From Clavibacter michiganensis subsp. tessellarius (lineage in GTDB: Bacteria > Actinomycetota > Actinomycetes > Actinomycetales > Microbacteriaceae), in the NCBI RefSeq assembly GCF_021922985.1, contig NZ_CP040788.1:1240001-1304000 (forward strand): a stretch of 64,000 bases of DNA, in the 5' to 3' direction. Under the pieces are notes generated by a model. It ran no database searches, was not told the origin of the DNA, and worked only from the letters and a program-made list of their open reading frames with translations. Shown here piece by piece: positions 25,252 to 32,685 of this stretch. The position numbers and the translations under genes were made by a program. Position 1 is the stretch's first letter. Every line of letters begins with the position of its first letter.

Positions 25252-25731
25252 ATGTCGTGCATCAGGTTCACCACCGCCGCGCAGCTCGAGGCCCTGCACC
25301 GGACGGCGCCCGCCGTGCTCACCGCGGAGCAGGCCGCCGCGCTGCATCCCGCGCCCGAGGTCACGCCCAGCAAGATCCGCCGCCTGCGCCTCCTCGCCGA
25401 GCACCGCGACCCCAAGGTGCGCGAGAGCGTCGCGAGCAGCCGCCACGCGCCGCTCGACGTGCAGCACGCGCTCGCGCACGACGCCGACGAGGGAGTACGC
25501 GCCTGCCTGGCGCGCAACCCCGTCGCGCCGGCCGAGGTGCTGTCCGTGCTCGTGGGCGACACCTCGGAGCGCGTGCGCTCCTGGCTCGCGGTCAACGACG
25601 CGACGCCGCCGGCCGCGGTCGCGCTCCTGGAGTGCGACGAGTCGCCCGCCGTCCGCGACCTGCTGCTCTGGCGCGAGGCCCACATCGAGCGTCCCGCGGA
25701 GCCCGCGCCCGCCGAGGTCGTCGCGGGCTGA
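25252..25731 (+). CDS. LRV/HEAT-like repeat protein
   Basis: A 159-residue protein made mostly of short helical repeats with the pattern D-x-x-x-x-VR-x-x-(V/L)A-x-(S/N): HRDPKVRESVASSRHAP, DADEGVRACLARNPVAP, DTSERVRSWLAVNDATPP and a fourth degenerate copy. This is the leucine-rich-repeat variant type seen in actinobacterial and some nitrogen-fixation associated proteins, usually a protein-binding scaffold. There is no catalytic motif, signal peptide or membrane segment. Function is unknown. Confidence 0.72.
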   Translation: MSCIRFTTAAQLEALHRTAPAVLTAEQAAALHPAPEVTPSKIRRLRLLAEHRDPKVRESVASSRHAPLDVQHALAHDADEGVRACLARNPVAPAEVLSVLVGDTSERVRSWLAVNDATPPAAVALLECDESPAVRDLLLWREAHIERPAEPAPAEVVAG

Positions 25732-25766
25732 CGCCGTCTGTCGCCCGGACGTCGCCCCGACCGGTA

Positions 25767-25790
25767 GGGGTGACGGTCCGCCGTCACCCC
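25767..25790. terminator. bidirectional hairpin terminator
   Basis: GGGGTGACGG and CCGTCACCCC form a perfect 10-bp stem with a 4-base loop between the convergent LRV and oxidoreductase genes. Confidence 0.72.
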
Positions 25791-25800
25791 GACCGCCGGA

Positions 25801-26808
25801 TCAGGCCCGACCGTCCGCCACGTCGCGCGCCTTCGCCGTGCTGCGGCGGTCCCCCGGGTAGTGCACGGGCCGCATGCCGAGCACGATCTTGCCGCGCGCG
25901 TGCCGGCGCTCGAGGTCGTCGAACGCCTCCTGCACCTCGGCCAGCGGGTAGAAGCCGGACACGAGCACGTCGACCTCGCGCTTGGCCGCGAGCTCCGCGA
26001 CCGTCGCGAGCGTGCGGGAGCGGTGCACGTCGTCCTCGTCCACGGGCGGCAGCACGGCCTCGAGCTCCAGCTCGCGGCGGTCGTCGCTCGAGCTGAAGCG
26101 CTTGCCCTGCACGCCGAGCTCCTCCGCGACGGGCTCGCCGCCCCCGAAGTTGTCGATGAAGCCCTGGACGCCGTTCGGCGCGGCCTTCCGGATCCGCTCG
26201 GCGAGGCCGTCGCCGTAGACCACGGGCGTGACGCCGACCTGGCGGAGGTAGTCGAAGTTCCGCTCGCCGCAGGTGCCGATGACCCGGGCGCCGCGCCGCA
26301 TCGCGAGCTGCGCCTGGATGCTGCCGACGCCGCCGGCCGCCGCCGTGACGACGAGCGTGTCGCCCTCGCCGACGGACACCGCGTGCAGCACGTCGTGCGC
26401 GACGAGGCCCGCGAGGAAGAGGCCGCCCGCGATCTCCCACGGGAGCTGCGCCGGCTTCAGCACGACGTTGCCCGCGGGCACGACCACGTGCGTCGCGTGC
26501 GCGGCCATGACCGTGTGGCCGAGGACGTCCTGCCCCTTCTTGAAGCGGGTCACGCCCTCGCCGACGGCCGCGATGCAGCCGGCGAAGTCGCTGCCCTGGC
26601 CGTTCGGGAACGCGGTGGGCACCTCGTCCGGGAAGCGGCCCTGGCGGATGTACGCCTCGATGTGGTTGATGCCCGCCGCGAAGACCTCGACGAGGACCTC
26701 GCCGGGGCCGGGCGACGGACGCGGCACGTCGACGACCTCGAGGACGTCGACGCCGCCGAAGGACCCGAACTGCACCTGCTGGGTGGTGGATCTCGATGAA
26801 GGGCTCAT
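25801..26808 (-). CDS. NADP-dependent zeta-crystallin/quinone oxidoreductase-like MDR protein
   Basis: A ~335-residue medium-chain dehydrogenase/reductase. It has the catalytic-domain opening PRPSPGPGEVLVEVFAAGINHIE, the nucleotide motif VTAAAGGVGSIQAQLA and the C-terminal ARGKIVLGM. Zinc ligands of alcohol dehydrogenases are absent, so it belongs with quinone reductases or crotonyl-CoA reductase-like enzymes. I use the ATG at 26808, since GGCAGG lies at a normal distance; an ATG three codons upstream (26817) is only two bases from that sequence. It diverges from the Pr6Pr gene. Substrate unknown. Confidence 0.85.
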   Translation of the reverse strand: MSPSSRSTTQQVQFGSFGGVDVLEVVDVPRPSPGPGEVLVEVFAAGINHIEAYIRQGRFPDEVPTAFPNGQGSDFAGCIAAVGEGVTRFKKGQDVLGHTVMAAHATHVVVPAGNVVLKPAQLPWEIAGGLFLAGLVAHDVLHAVSVGEGDTLVVTAAAGGVGSIQAQLAMRRGARVIGTCGERNFDYLRQVGVTPVVYGDGLAERIRKAAPNGVQGFIDNFGGGEPVAEELGVQGKRFSSSDDRRELELEAVLPPVDEDDVHRSRTLATVAELAAKREVDVLVSGFYPLAEVQEAFDDLERRHARGKIVLGMRPVHYPGDRRSTAKARDVADGRA

Positions 26809-26925
26809 GCGCGTCATCCTGCCGTCCCCGCCCGCGGCGCGCGAGGGCACGGAGGCGATCGTGAGACTCGCGTTCGTAGACTGGATGCGGCCCGGCAGCC
26901 TCGAGCCGGCCGCGATCGGAGTGCC

Positions 26926-27726
26926 GTGCAGAGGATCCTCGGTGCCGTGCGCCTCGTCGCCGCGGTGGTGGGCGCAATCGCGCTCGCCGGGGACCTCGAC
27001 TACGTGCAGGGCTTCACGAGCTTCGCGACGGCAAACTGGTTCAGCTACTTCACCACGCAGAGCGGCATGGCGGGCGTCGTCGTGCTCGCCGCGTCGGGCG
27101 TCCACGCGCTCCGCGGCGGCATCGAGCCGAGGCTGATGGCGGCCGTGCGCGCCGTGGTCGTCAGCTACGTGGTGGTGTCCGGCGTCGTCTTCGGGCTGAT
27201 CGTGCTGGAGTCGAGCGCGCAGTCGTACTACGTGGAGGTGCCGTGGTCGAGCCGCCTCCTGCACTTCGTGCTGCCGGCGTACGCGCTCCTCGACTGGACC
27301 CTCGCGCCCGGCCGCCCGCGCGTCCCCTGGCACGCCGTCGGCTGGGCGATGGCGTTCCCGGTGGCGTGGTGCGCGTTCACGGAGGTGCGCGGGCCGCGGG
27401 TCGGCTGGTACCCCTACTTCTTCATGGATCCCGCGCAGGTCGGCGTGCCGCTCGGCATCGCGGCGTGGTTCGCGCTCGTGGCGGGCGTGCTCGCGGCGAT
27501 CACGGCCGTGGTCGTGGCGCTCAGCCGCATCCGGCCGGCGGACGGGCCGGCGGGCGGCGTCAGGCGGGGACGCGGGCGGGCGGCGGCGCGCGACCGCGGG
27601 GTGGACGTCCCGGCGGAGATCGCGGACGATCGCGCCCGCGCCGGGGACGCCGAGGAGGACGACCCCCGCCCGGCCGAGGGCGCGCCCGAGCCGGCGCGAC
27701 GCCGCCGGGCGGGCATCGGACGGTGA
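26926..27726 (+). CDS. Pr6Pr family integral membrane protein
   Basis: A 266-residue membrane protein of the Pr6Pr (FAR-17a/AIG1-like) family. About six hydrophobic helices occupy residues 1-200, with the family features FTSFATANWFSYFTTQSG, HFVLPAYALLDW and the GWYPYFFMDPAQVG loop. The C-terminal 65 residues are a hydrophilic Arg/Asp/Glu-rich tail that is probably cytoplasmic and disordered. A TAGACT hexamer about 55 bases upstream may be the -10 box. Biochemical function of bacterial members is not established, though eukaryotic relatives include lipid (FAHFA) hydrolases with Thr/His catalysis. Confidence 0.8.
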   Translation: MQRILGAVRLVAAVVGAIALAGDLDYVQGFTSFATANWFSYFTTQSGMAGVVVLAASGVHALRGGIEPRLMAAVRAVVVSYVVVSGVVFGLIVLESSAQSYYVEVPWSSRLLHFVLPAYALLDWTLAPGRPRVPWHAVGWAMAFPVAWCAFTEVRGPRVGWYPYFFMDPAQVGVPLGIAAWFALVAGVLAAITAVVVALSRIRPADGPAGGVRRGRGRAAARDRGVDVPAEIADDRARAGDAEEDDPRPAEGAPEPARRRRAGIGR

Positions 27727-27775
27727 CCCTCCCCGACGCACGTCCGGTCCGCGCCGGGCGCGCGTCCCGTCCCGC

Positions 27776-29269
27776 CTAGGGCGCCGGGGTCGCGCCGCCG
27801 TCGGGCGCGGGCGTCGGCGTGGCCGTGCCGTCCGCGACGAGCGCCGGATCCGCGAAGGGCGCGAGCGTGCGGAGCGCCGCCCGGCGCAGCGTGGCGTCGT
27901 CCATCCGCCCGACCCGCTCCGCCGCCTGGCCCCCGACCTCGGCCATGAGCACGGGCTCTCCCGTGACGGGCATCAGGTTGTACCAGCGCGTGTGGCTGCC
28001 GCCCGCGTCGTGCGAGGTCCAGACGGTGGCGGTCGTCGACCAGAACGGCTCGCGGAAGCGCATCCACACGCGGTCGGCGCGGCCGGATCCGAGCGCGCGG
28101 ACAGCCGTCTCGTGCGCGGCGGGCAGCGCCGGGTCGAACGCGATGGCGCCCTCCTGCAGCACGCCGAGCGGCACGGTGACGACCACGCGGTCGACCGAGA
28201 GCGACTCGCCCGAACCGAGGCGGATGCCCACGCGCCCGTTCCCGTAGGAGATGCGCGAGACGGTGGACTCGCGGAGCACGTCGATCCGCTGGTCCTGGAG
28301 GAGGTGCTGCACGAGTCCCGCGAACCCGCCCGTGACGGCGACGTTGGCGACCGGCGCGGGCTCGTCGAGGCCGTGGGCCGCAGACAGGTCGCCGGGCGCC
28401 GCGCCGTGGGCGATGGCCACGTCGGTGGCGAGGAGGCCCGCGAGGCGCGCGGCGGGCGAGGCCGCGCCGCCGTCGGCGGAGAGCGCGTCGCCGCCGGTCG
28501 CCAGGAGGGCGGCGGAGACGCTGGCGTCGACCGGACGCTCGCGGGCCCAGGCGCGCGCGGCCGCGAGGGCGTCGGATCCCGCGGTCGACGGCTCGAGGAC
28601 CCGGCCGTCGGGCCCGCGGTCCTCGGCGACGAGCGCGAGCCCGTAGCGGGATAGGCCCGCCTGCTCGACGGCGTCGCGGAGGGCGTCGTCGGGGTCGGCG
28701 GCGATCCAGAGCGCGCCGAGCTCCGCGGGCTGGGGCCAGTCCGGGCTGGTGACGGCGCGGATCCGGCCGCCGAGGTCGGCGCGCGCCTCGACGAGGACGA
28801 CGTCGTGGCCCGCGTCGCGGAGGGCGCGCGCGGCGGCCGCGCCCGCGATGCCGGCGCCGACCACGGCGATGCGCTCGGATCCTGCGCCCGCCCGCTGCAC
28901 CTCGGCGGCGGCCCGCAGGCCGGACGCGTGCGCGCCGGCGACCGTGCCCGGGCGGTCGGCGCTCGTGGCCTCGCCCGCGAAGAAGACGCGGTCGGCGACG
29001 GGACGCGCGAGCGCCTCGCGGTCGGCCGAGGTCGCGCCCGGGCGCAGGAAGCTGCCGGCCCCGCGAGCGAACGGATCGCCCGACCAGTCCGAGCGCGCGA
29101 AGGCGACGGGCTCGGGCACGCCGGCCGCGGTGACCGTCGGCGTCGGGCTCGGGGTGCCGGCAGGCGTCGGCGTCGCGGGGGCGGGCGTCGTCCGCGTGCA
29201 CGCCGCGAGCCCGAGGAGGGAGAGCCCCGACGCGGAGGCGGCGAGGAGGGTGCGGCGGGAGATCGACAT
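27776..29269 (-). CDS. flavin amine oxidase with circularly permuted motif order
   Basis: A 497-residue exported flavoprotein. The N-terminus SISRRTLLAASASG has a twin-arginine pair and ends in LAAC, a Tat/lipoprotein signal, then a Pro/Thr linker. The expected order of a flavin monoamine oxidase is reversed: the normally C-terminal elements come first (SDWSGDPFARGAGSFLRPG at ~60-78 and FFAGEATSADRPGTVAGA at ~95-112), and the normally N-terminal FAD Rossmann motif RIAVVGAGIAGAAAARA follows near 135, with ARADLGGRIRA. The C-terminus ends after the substrate region with another Thr/Pro tail and has no second FAGE motif. This looks like a true circular permutation rather than a tandem fusion. 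Substrate unknown; it likely oxidises amines outside the membrane. Confidence 0.85.
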   Translation of the reverse strand: MSISRRTLLAASASGLSLLGLAACTRTTPAPATPTPAGTPSPTPTVTAAGVPEPVAFARSDWSGDPFARGAGSFLRPGATSADREALARPVADRVFFAGEATSADRPGTVAGAHASGLRAAAEVQRAGAGSERIAVVGAGIAGAAAARALRDAGHDVVLVEARADLGGRIRAVTSPDWPQPAELGALWIAADPDDALRDAVEQAGLSRYGLALVAEDRGPDGRVLEPSTAGSDALAAARAWARERPVDASVSAALLATGGDALSADGGAASPAARLAGLLATDVAIAHGAAPGDLSAAHGLDEPAPVANVAVTGGFAGLVQHLLQDQRIDVLRESTVSRISYGNGRVGIRLGSGESLSVDRVVVTVPLGVLQEGAIAFDPALPAAHETAVRALGSGRADRVWMRFREPFWSTTATVWTSHDAGGSHTRWYNLMPVTGEPVLMAEVGGQAAERVGRMDDATLRRAALRTLAPFADPALVADGTATPTPAPDGGATPAP

Positions 29270-29300
29270 GCTCCGGTCAGCGTACCGGGGAGCCGTCGTC

Positions 29301-29306
29301 TAGGGT
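29301..29306 (+). promoter_or_regulatory. -10 box, leaderless start of S4 gene
   Basis: TAGGGT with exactly six bases to the ATG at 29313. The divergent amine oxidase gene has TACGCT nine bases before its ATG. Confidence 0.6.
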
Positions 29307-29312
29307 CGGGGC

Positions 29313-29732
29313 ATGCCCATCGACGACGCGTCGGCCCCGGTCCCCGGCGGCCAGGCGGCCGTCCGGGTCGACAGCTGGCTCTGGGCGGTGCGCGTGTACA
29401 AGACGCGGTCGCAGGCCACGGCCGCGTGCCGCGCGGGCCACGTGCGCGTCGGCGACGAGCGGGCGAAGGCCTCGCAGTCGGTCCGGCCGGGCGACGAGGT
29501 GCGGGTGCGCGTCGCGGGCGCCGAGCGGATCCTCGTGGTGCGCCGCACGCTCGTGAAGCGCGTGGGGCCCGCGGTCGCCGCCGAGGCGATGACCGACCTC
29601 ACTCCCCCGCCGCCGCCCCGCGACGCCGCGCCGGCGACCGTCGTGCGCGACCGCGGCGCCGGGCGGCCGACGAAGCGCGACCGGCGCGAGATCGAGCGGC
29701 TGCGCGACCCCGAGGGGATGCGCGGGCGCTGA
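29313..29732 (+). CDS. S4-domain RNA-binding protein (Hsp15-like)
   Basis: A 139-residue cytoplasmic protein with an S4 RNA-binding fold at residues ~18-75: VRVDSWLWAVRVYKTRSQA, GHVRVGDERAKASQSVRPGDEVRV. This is the pattern of Hsp15/YrfH-like proteins, which bind stalled 50S subunits carrying nascent chains. The C-terminal third is basic and charged (RPTKRDRREIERLRD), also common in the group. Actinobacterial members are widespread but their role is not settled. Confidence 0.85.
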   Translation: MPIDDASAPVPGGQAAVRVDSWLWAVRVYKTRSQATAACRAGHVRVGDERAKASQSVRPGDEVRVRVAGAERILVVRRTLVKRVGPAVAAEAMTDLTPPPPPRDAAPATVVRDRGAGRPTKRDRREIERLRDPEGMRGR

Positions 29733-29790
29733 TCGCCCGCCTCCTCGCCGTGACGCGACGGGGTCGGCCCGGATGCGGATCCGCCGCGCG

Positions 29791-30756
29791 TCAGAGCCCG
29801 GCGTCGGCCGCGCGACGCGCGTGCGCGAGCTCGCCGAGGATCCGCCGCCGCAGCCCGTTCGACCGCTCGGCGAACCCGCGCTGCTCCGCCGCGTAGCGCG
29901 CCTTGCCGGCCGGCTCCTCGATCCGCACGGCCTCCAGCCCGAGCCCCGAGACGTCGTACAGGCTCGCGCGCATGTCGAGCGAGCGGATGTCGCGGGCCAG
30001 CTCGAACGCGTCGAGCAGCACCTCGCCGGCGACGAGCGGGCCGAGCTTGGTCGCCCACTTGTAGACGTCCATGCCGGCGTGCAGGCAGCCGGGCTGCTCG
30101 AGGTCGGGCTGCGTCTCGCGGGTCGGCGCGAGGGCGTTCCGGGGAACGGCCTCGGGCGTGAAGAATCGGAAGGCGTCGATGTGCGTGCAGGCGAGCCTGT
30201 GGGTCTCGACGACCTCGTCGGTCGCGGCGGATCCGAGGCGCAGCGGCAGCCGCTCGTGCCGCTGCTCGCCCGCTGCCACCCGGTAGACCATCGCCCACTC
30301 GTGCAGGCCGAAGCAGGAGAAGCGGCCGGGGCGCGCGGCGGTGCGGGAGAGGATCCGCTCGACGAAGGACGCGGTGGATCCGCGCGCCGCCAGGTACGCG
30401 GACGCGTCGACGCGGACGCCGCCGGGCGCGCGCTCCTCGTCGCCGACGTACCAGCGCCAGCCCGCCCGCTCCTCGCCGGCCGCGCCCGCGAGCACGACGC
30501 CCGCGCCCGGATGCCAGCGGCGCAGCAGCGACGGCTTGTGCGGGTAGTAGGTGAAGAGGAAGTCGTCGACCTCGTGCGTGCGGCCGGCCAGGCGGCGCTC
30601 CCGGAAGCCCGCGGAGAAGGCGTCGGCGCGGGCGGCGTGCCGGTCGGCCCGGTCGCGCCAGGCGTCGGGGTCGAGGACCGTCGAGGCGATGGCCTCCCCC
30701 GCGACGGTCGCCGGATCCGCCGCGGGCGCGGGCAGGAGGTCGGCGGCGGGGATCAC
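29791..30756 (-). CDS. probable 3-methyladenine DNA glycosylase (actinobacterial type)
   Basis: A 321-residue cytoplasmic protein. Its combination of FLFTYYPHKPSLLRRWHPG, FGLHEWAMVYR, LACTHIDAFRFFTPEA and the LEQPGCLHAGMDVYKWATKLGP stretch matches an actinobacterial family that is routinely annotated as 3-methyladenine DNA glycosylase. I recognise the family by these motifs but see no helix-hairpin-helix or other DNA glycosylase fold from sequence, so the enzymatic name is inherited annotation. The start is a GTG with TAGCCT six bases upstream. It faces the S4 gene and diverges from a small acidic gene. Confidence 0.65.
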   Translation of the reverse strand: MIPAADLLPAPAADPATVAGEAIASTVLDPDAWRDRADRHAARADAFSAGFRERRLAGRTHEVDDFLFTYYPHKPSLLRRWHPGAGVVLAGAAGEERAGWRWYVGDEERAPGGVRVDASAYLAARGSTASFVERILSRTAARPGRFSCFGLHEWAMVYRVAAGEQRHERLPLRLGSAATDEVVETHRLACTHIDAFRFFTPEAVPRNALAPTRETQPDLEQPGCLHAGMDVYKWATKLGPLVAGEVLLDAFELARDIRSLDMRASLYDVSGLGLEAVRIEEPAGKARYAAEQRGFAERSNGLRRRILGELAHARRAADAGL

Positions 30757-30762
30757 CCGTCG

Positions 30763-30768
30763 AGGCTA
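30763..30768 (-). promoter_or_regulatory. -10 box, leaderless start of glycosylase gene
   Basis: TAGCCT on the minus strand, six bases before the GTG at 30756. Confidence 0.55.
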
Positions 30769-30836
30769 CCCGCGGCGGCCGCGGGATCCCGCGCGGGAGG
30801 CAGGCGGATCCCGCCCGCCAGGGAGCCGCGGATGGA

Positions 30837-30842
30837 TAGCAT
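30837..30842 (+). promoter_or_regulatory. -10 box, leaderless start of acidic protein gene
   Basis: TAGCAT with six bases to the ATG at 30849. Confidence 0.55.
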
Positions 30843-30848
30843 TGGCGC

Positions 30849-31283
30849 ATGGATGACGACTCCCCCCTCACGCCTCCCGGCGTCGCCGGCTACACGATCA
30901 CCGAGATCGTCGAGAGCGAATCGGGCGGCGAGCCCCTGTTCATCTCCGCGATCCTCCTCGACGGCGAGCACGTGGCCAACTGGATCTCGACCGACCTCGA
31001 CGAGGACGACGGCATCGTCGCCGACCTCGACCACGCGTTCGGCGGCCCGGCCACCGACCGCATGTTCCGCCAGGCCGCGGCGATCTTCCCCGACGCGGTG
31101 CTGTCCGAGATCCTCCCCGAGCTCGTGAGCTTCCTCTGGGTCGTGGCCGACGTCGCGGGCGTCGCCGACGACCAGGACCTCGACTTCGAGGCCGCCATCC
31201 GCATCGTCGCGGCCGAGGGCGACCTCGACGCGCAGGACCGCGACCTGCTCGGCCGCCTCGACGGCCTGAAGCGCATCGACTGA
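30849..31283 (+). CDS. small acidic protein of unknown function
   Basis: A 144-residue, strongly acidic, soluble protein. I do not recognise it. It begins MDDDSPLTPPGVAGY and has a mixed alpha/beta look in the first half (ITEIVESE, LFISAILLDGEHVANWI), then helical segments with FPDAVLSEILPELVSF. No signal peptide, membrane helix, cysteine or catalytic signature is seen. Codon use matches the neighbours, and a -10 box precedes the start at the leaderless distance, so it is very probably expressed. A strong terminator separates it from the next small acidic gene. Confidence 0.75.
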   Translation: MDDDSPLTPPGVAGYTITEIVESESGGEPLFISAILLDGEHVANWISTDLDEDDGIVADLDHAFGGPATDRMFRQAAAIFPDAVLSEILPELVSFLWVVADVAGVADDQDLDFEAAIRIVAAEGDLDAQDRDLLGRLDGLKRID

Positions 31284-31301
31284 CCGTCGTCCGCCGCACG
31301 A

Positions 31302-31339
31302 CCGGAGCCCCGCCCGCCCTGACGCGCGCGGGGCTCCGG
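31302..31339 (+). terminator. hairpin terminator
   Basis: CCGGAGCCCCGC and GCGGGGCTCCGG form a perfect 12-bp stem with a 14-base loop, 18 bases after the stop of the acidic protein gene. Confidence 0.72.
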
Positions 31340-31341
31340 CG

Positions 31342-31347
31342 TACGGT
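31342..31347 (+). promoter_or_regulatory. -10 box, leaderless start of small acidic gene
   Basis: TACGGT with six bases to the ATG at 31354, directly following the terminator stem. Confidence 0.5.
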
Positions 31348-31353
31348 CGAGTG

Positions 31354-31611
31354 ATGAGCGACTCCGACATCGATCCCCTGTCCACGGTCCAGGGCGCCCC
31401 GGGCGTCACGCAGGACATGCCCGGCGAAGGCGACTCCGACTCGGCCGTCGGCGGCACGGTGCCCGACGGCGAGAGCATCCAGCACGTCGACGACGACGAG
31501 GCCCCCGGCGACGGCGGGCTCTCCAGCGGCGGCGACTCCCTGGGCTCCGACGAGGACGCGGCCGACACCGCGTCCGGCGCGGGCGACGCGCCGACGGACC
31601 TGCCCGCCTGA
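31354..31611 (+). CDS. small acidic low-complexity protein
   Basis: An 85-residue protein rich in Asp, Gly, Ser and Glu, with no hydrophobic core expected; likely disordered. It contains PGEGDSDSAVGG, VDDDEAPGDGG and SDEDAADTAS segments. I prefer the ATG at 31354 over the adjacent GTG at 31351 because the -10 box spacing then matches the other leaderless genes here. It stands alone between two strong terminators, so it is a one-gene transcript. No function can be assigned; similar short acidic tails occur in several actinobacterial proteins that respond to stress, but that link is speculative. Confidence 0.65.
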   Translation: MSDSDIDPLSTVQGAPGVTQDMPGEGDSDSAVGGTVPDGESIQHVDDDEAPGDGGLSSGGDSLGSDEDAADTASGAGDAPTDLPA

Positions 31612-31638
31612 TCAGCACCGCATCCCCACCCGCACCGC

Positions 31639-31674
31639 CGAGGGCCCGCCGCGATCCGTCGCGGCGGGCCCTCG
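31639..31674. terminator. strong hairpin terminator
   Basis: A 16-bp perfect stem built on GAGGGCCCGCCGCGA and TCGCGGCGGGCCCTC with a TCCG loop. It serves the acidic gene and the convergent J-domain gene. Confidence 0.82.
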
Positions 31675-31707
31675 CGCATGCGCCGGCCGAGGGCGGAGTC
31701 GGCCGGG

Positions 31708-32685
31708 TCAGCCCGCGTCCGGCCCCAGCAGCGTCAGCCGCTCGCGCAGCAGCGCCCGGACGGCGTAGGGATCCGCGACGCTGAGCCGCCCCTCCTCGGA
31801 GACGCCGTCGCGCAGCACCAGCGGGAGGACGGATCGGCGGACCACCAGCGCGCCCCGGTGCGGCCCGCGCTCCACGCGTTCCCGCGGTTGCGCGAGCGCG
31901 TCGTCGGGGACGACGACCACCGCGGCCGCGAAGCGCACGCCCACCGAGGCCGCGAGCGACCGGGCCGTCCCGACCAGCCACGCGACGGGCGCGTCGCCGG
32001 GCGCGAGGGCGCCGTCCGGATCCGGGTCGACGGGCTGCAGCTCCCCGCGCACCAGCTGCACGGGCTGGCCCCAGTCCTCGGAGCTCAACGCGAAGAGGCC
32101 CGCGGGCGCGAGGACGACGTGGTCGACCTTGCCGGCGCCCGCCAGCGGCCGCACGTCGTGGAAGACCGTGGCGCCCATGCCGAGCGACGCGGCGGCGCGG
32201 GCGGTCGCCTCCTCGGCCAGGGCCTTGGCGAGGAGCCAGCGGACGTCGCGCGGGGCGCGGCGCACGAGCTCGGGCGCCCAGGGGTCCACGCCGAGGTCGC
32301 CGCCGGGCGCTGTGCCCTGCCACGCGGCGACCCGCTCCAGGTAGTGCGCGCGGGCGAGCGCGCCCGCGGTGCCGTGCACGGTCGCGCCGAGGCGGGCGCC
32401 GGATCCGGGGGCGGGCGCGTAGCCGGCCTCGTCGGGGTGCAGCGGGTCGTCGTCGGAAGACGCGCGGCCCTGCCCGCGGTCGTAGCGGGCGCGGTCGTCC
32501 GGATCCCCGACCAGCTCCCACGCGCGCTGCACCGCGTGGAAGAGGTGCGCCTCGCCGCCCGTGTCCGGGTGGGTCGCGCGGACGAGGCGGCGGTACGCGG
32601 CACGCAGGGCGGAGGTGCCCGCCGCGGGATCCACGCCGAGCACCTCGTAGGGGGTGCGGTCGGCGGGGCTGCCCGCGGGGGTCAC
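31708..32685 (-). CDS. J-domain protein with NERD-like domain
   Basis: A 325-residue protein. Residues ~10-70 form a J-domain: TPYEVLGVDPAAG, LRAAYRRLVRATHPDTGG with the essential HPD, and AWELVGDPDDRARYDRG. Residues ~130-220 resemble a NERD (nuclease-related) domain, with ATVFHDVRPLAGAG, the KVDHVVLAPAGLFALSSEDWG segment and a following beta strand. J-domain proteins recruit DnaK; the NERD part suggests nucleic acid contact, though its catalytic residues are not clear. It starts at a GTG overlapping the Stealth phosphotransferase stop (GTGA), so the two are co-translated. This is not a general DnaJ, as the Gly/Phe and zinc domains are missing. Confidence 0.78.
   Translation of the reverse strand: MTPAGSPADRTPYEVLGVDPAAGTSALRAAYRRLVRATHPDTGGEAHLFHAVQRAWELVGDPDDRARYDRGQGRASSDDDPLHPDEAGYAPAPGSGARLGATVHGTAGALARAHYLERVAAWQGTAPGGDLGVDPWAPELVRRAPRDVRWLLAKALAEEATARAAASLGMGATVFHDVRPLAGAGKVDHVVLAPAGLFALSSEDWGQPVQLVRGELQPVDPDPDGALAPGDAPVAWLVGTARSLAASVGVRFAAAVVVVPDDALAQPRERVERGPHRGALVVRRSVLPLVLRDGVSEEGRLSVADPYAVRALLRERLTLLGPDAG

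Noticed and set aside
27776..29269. Amine oxidase explained as a fusion of two truncated genes
   Set aside because: Each motif occurs once, and together they make up one complete enzyme; there is no leftover second copy, and codon use is even.
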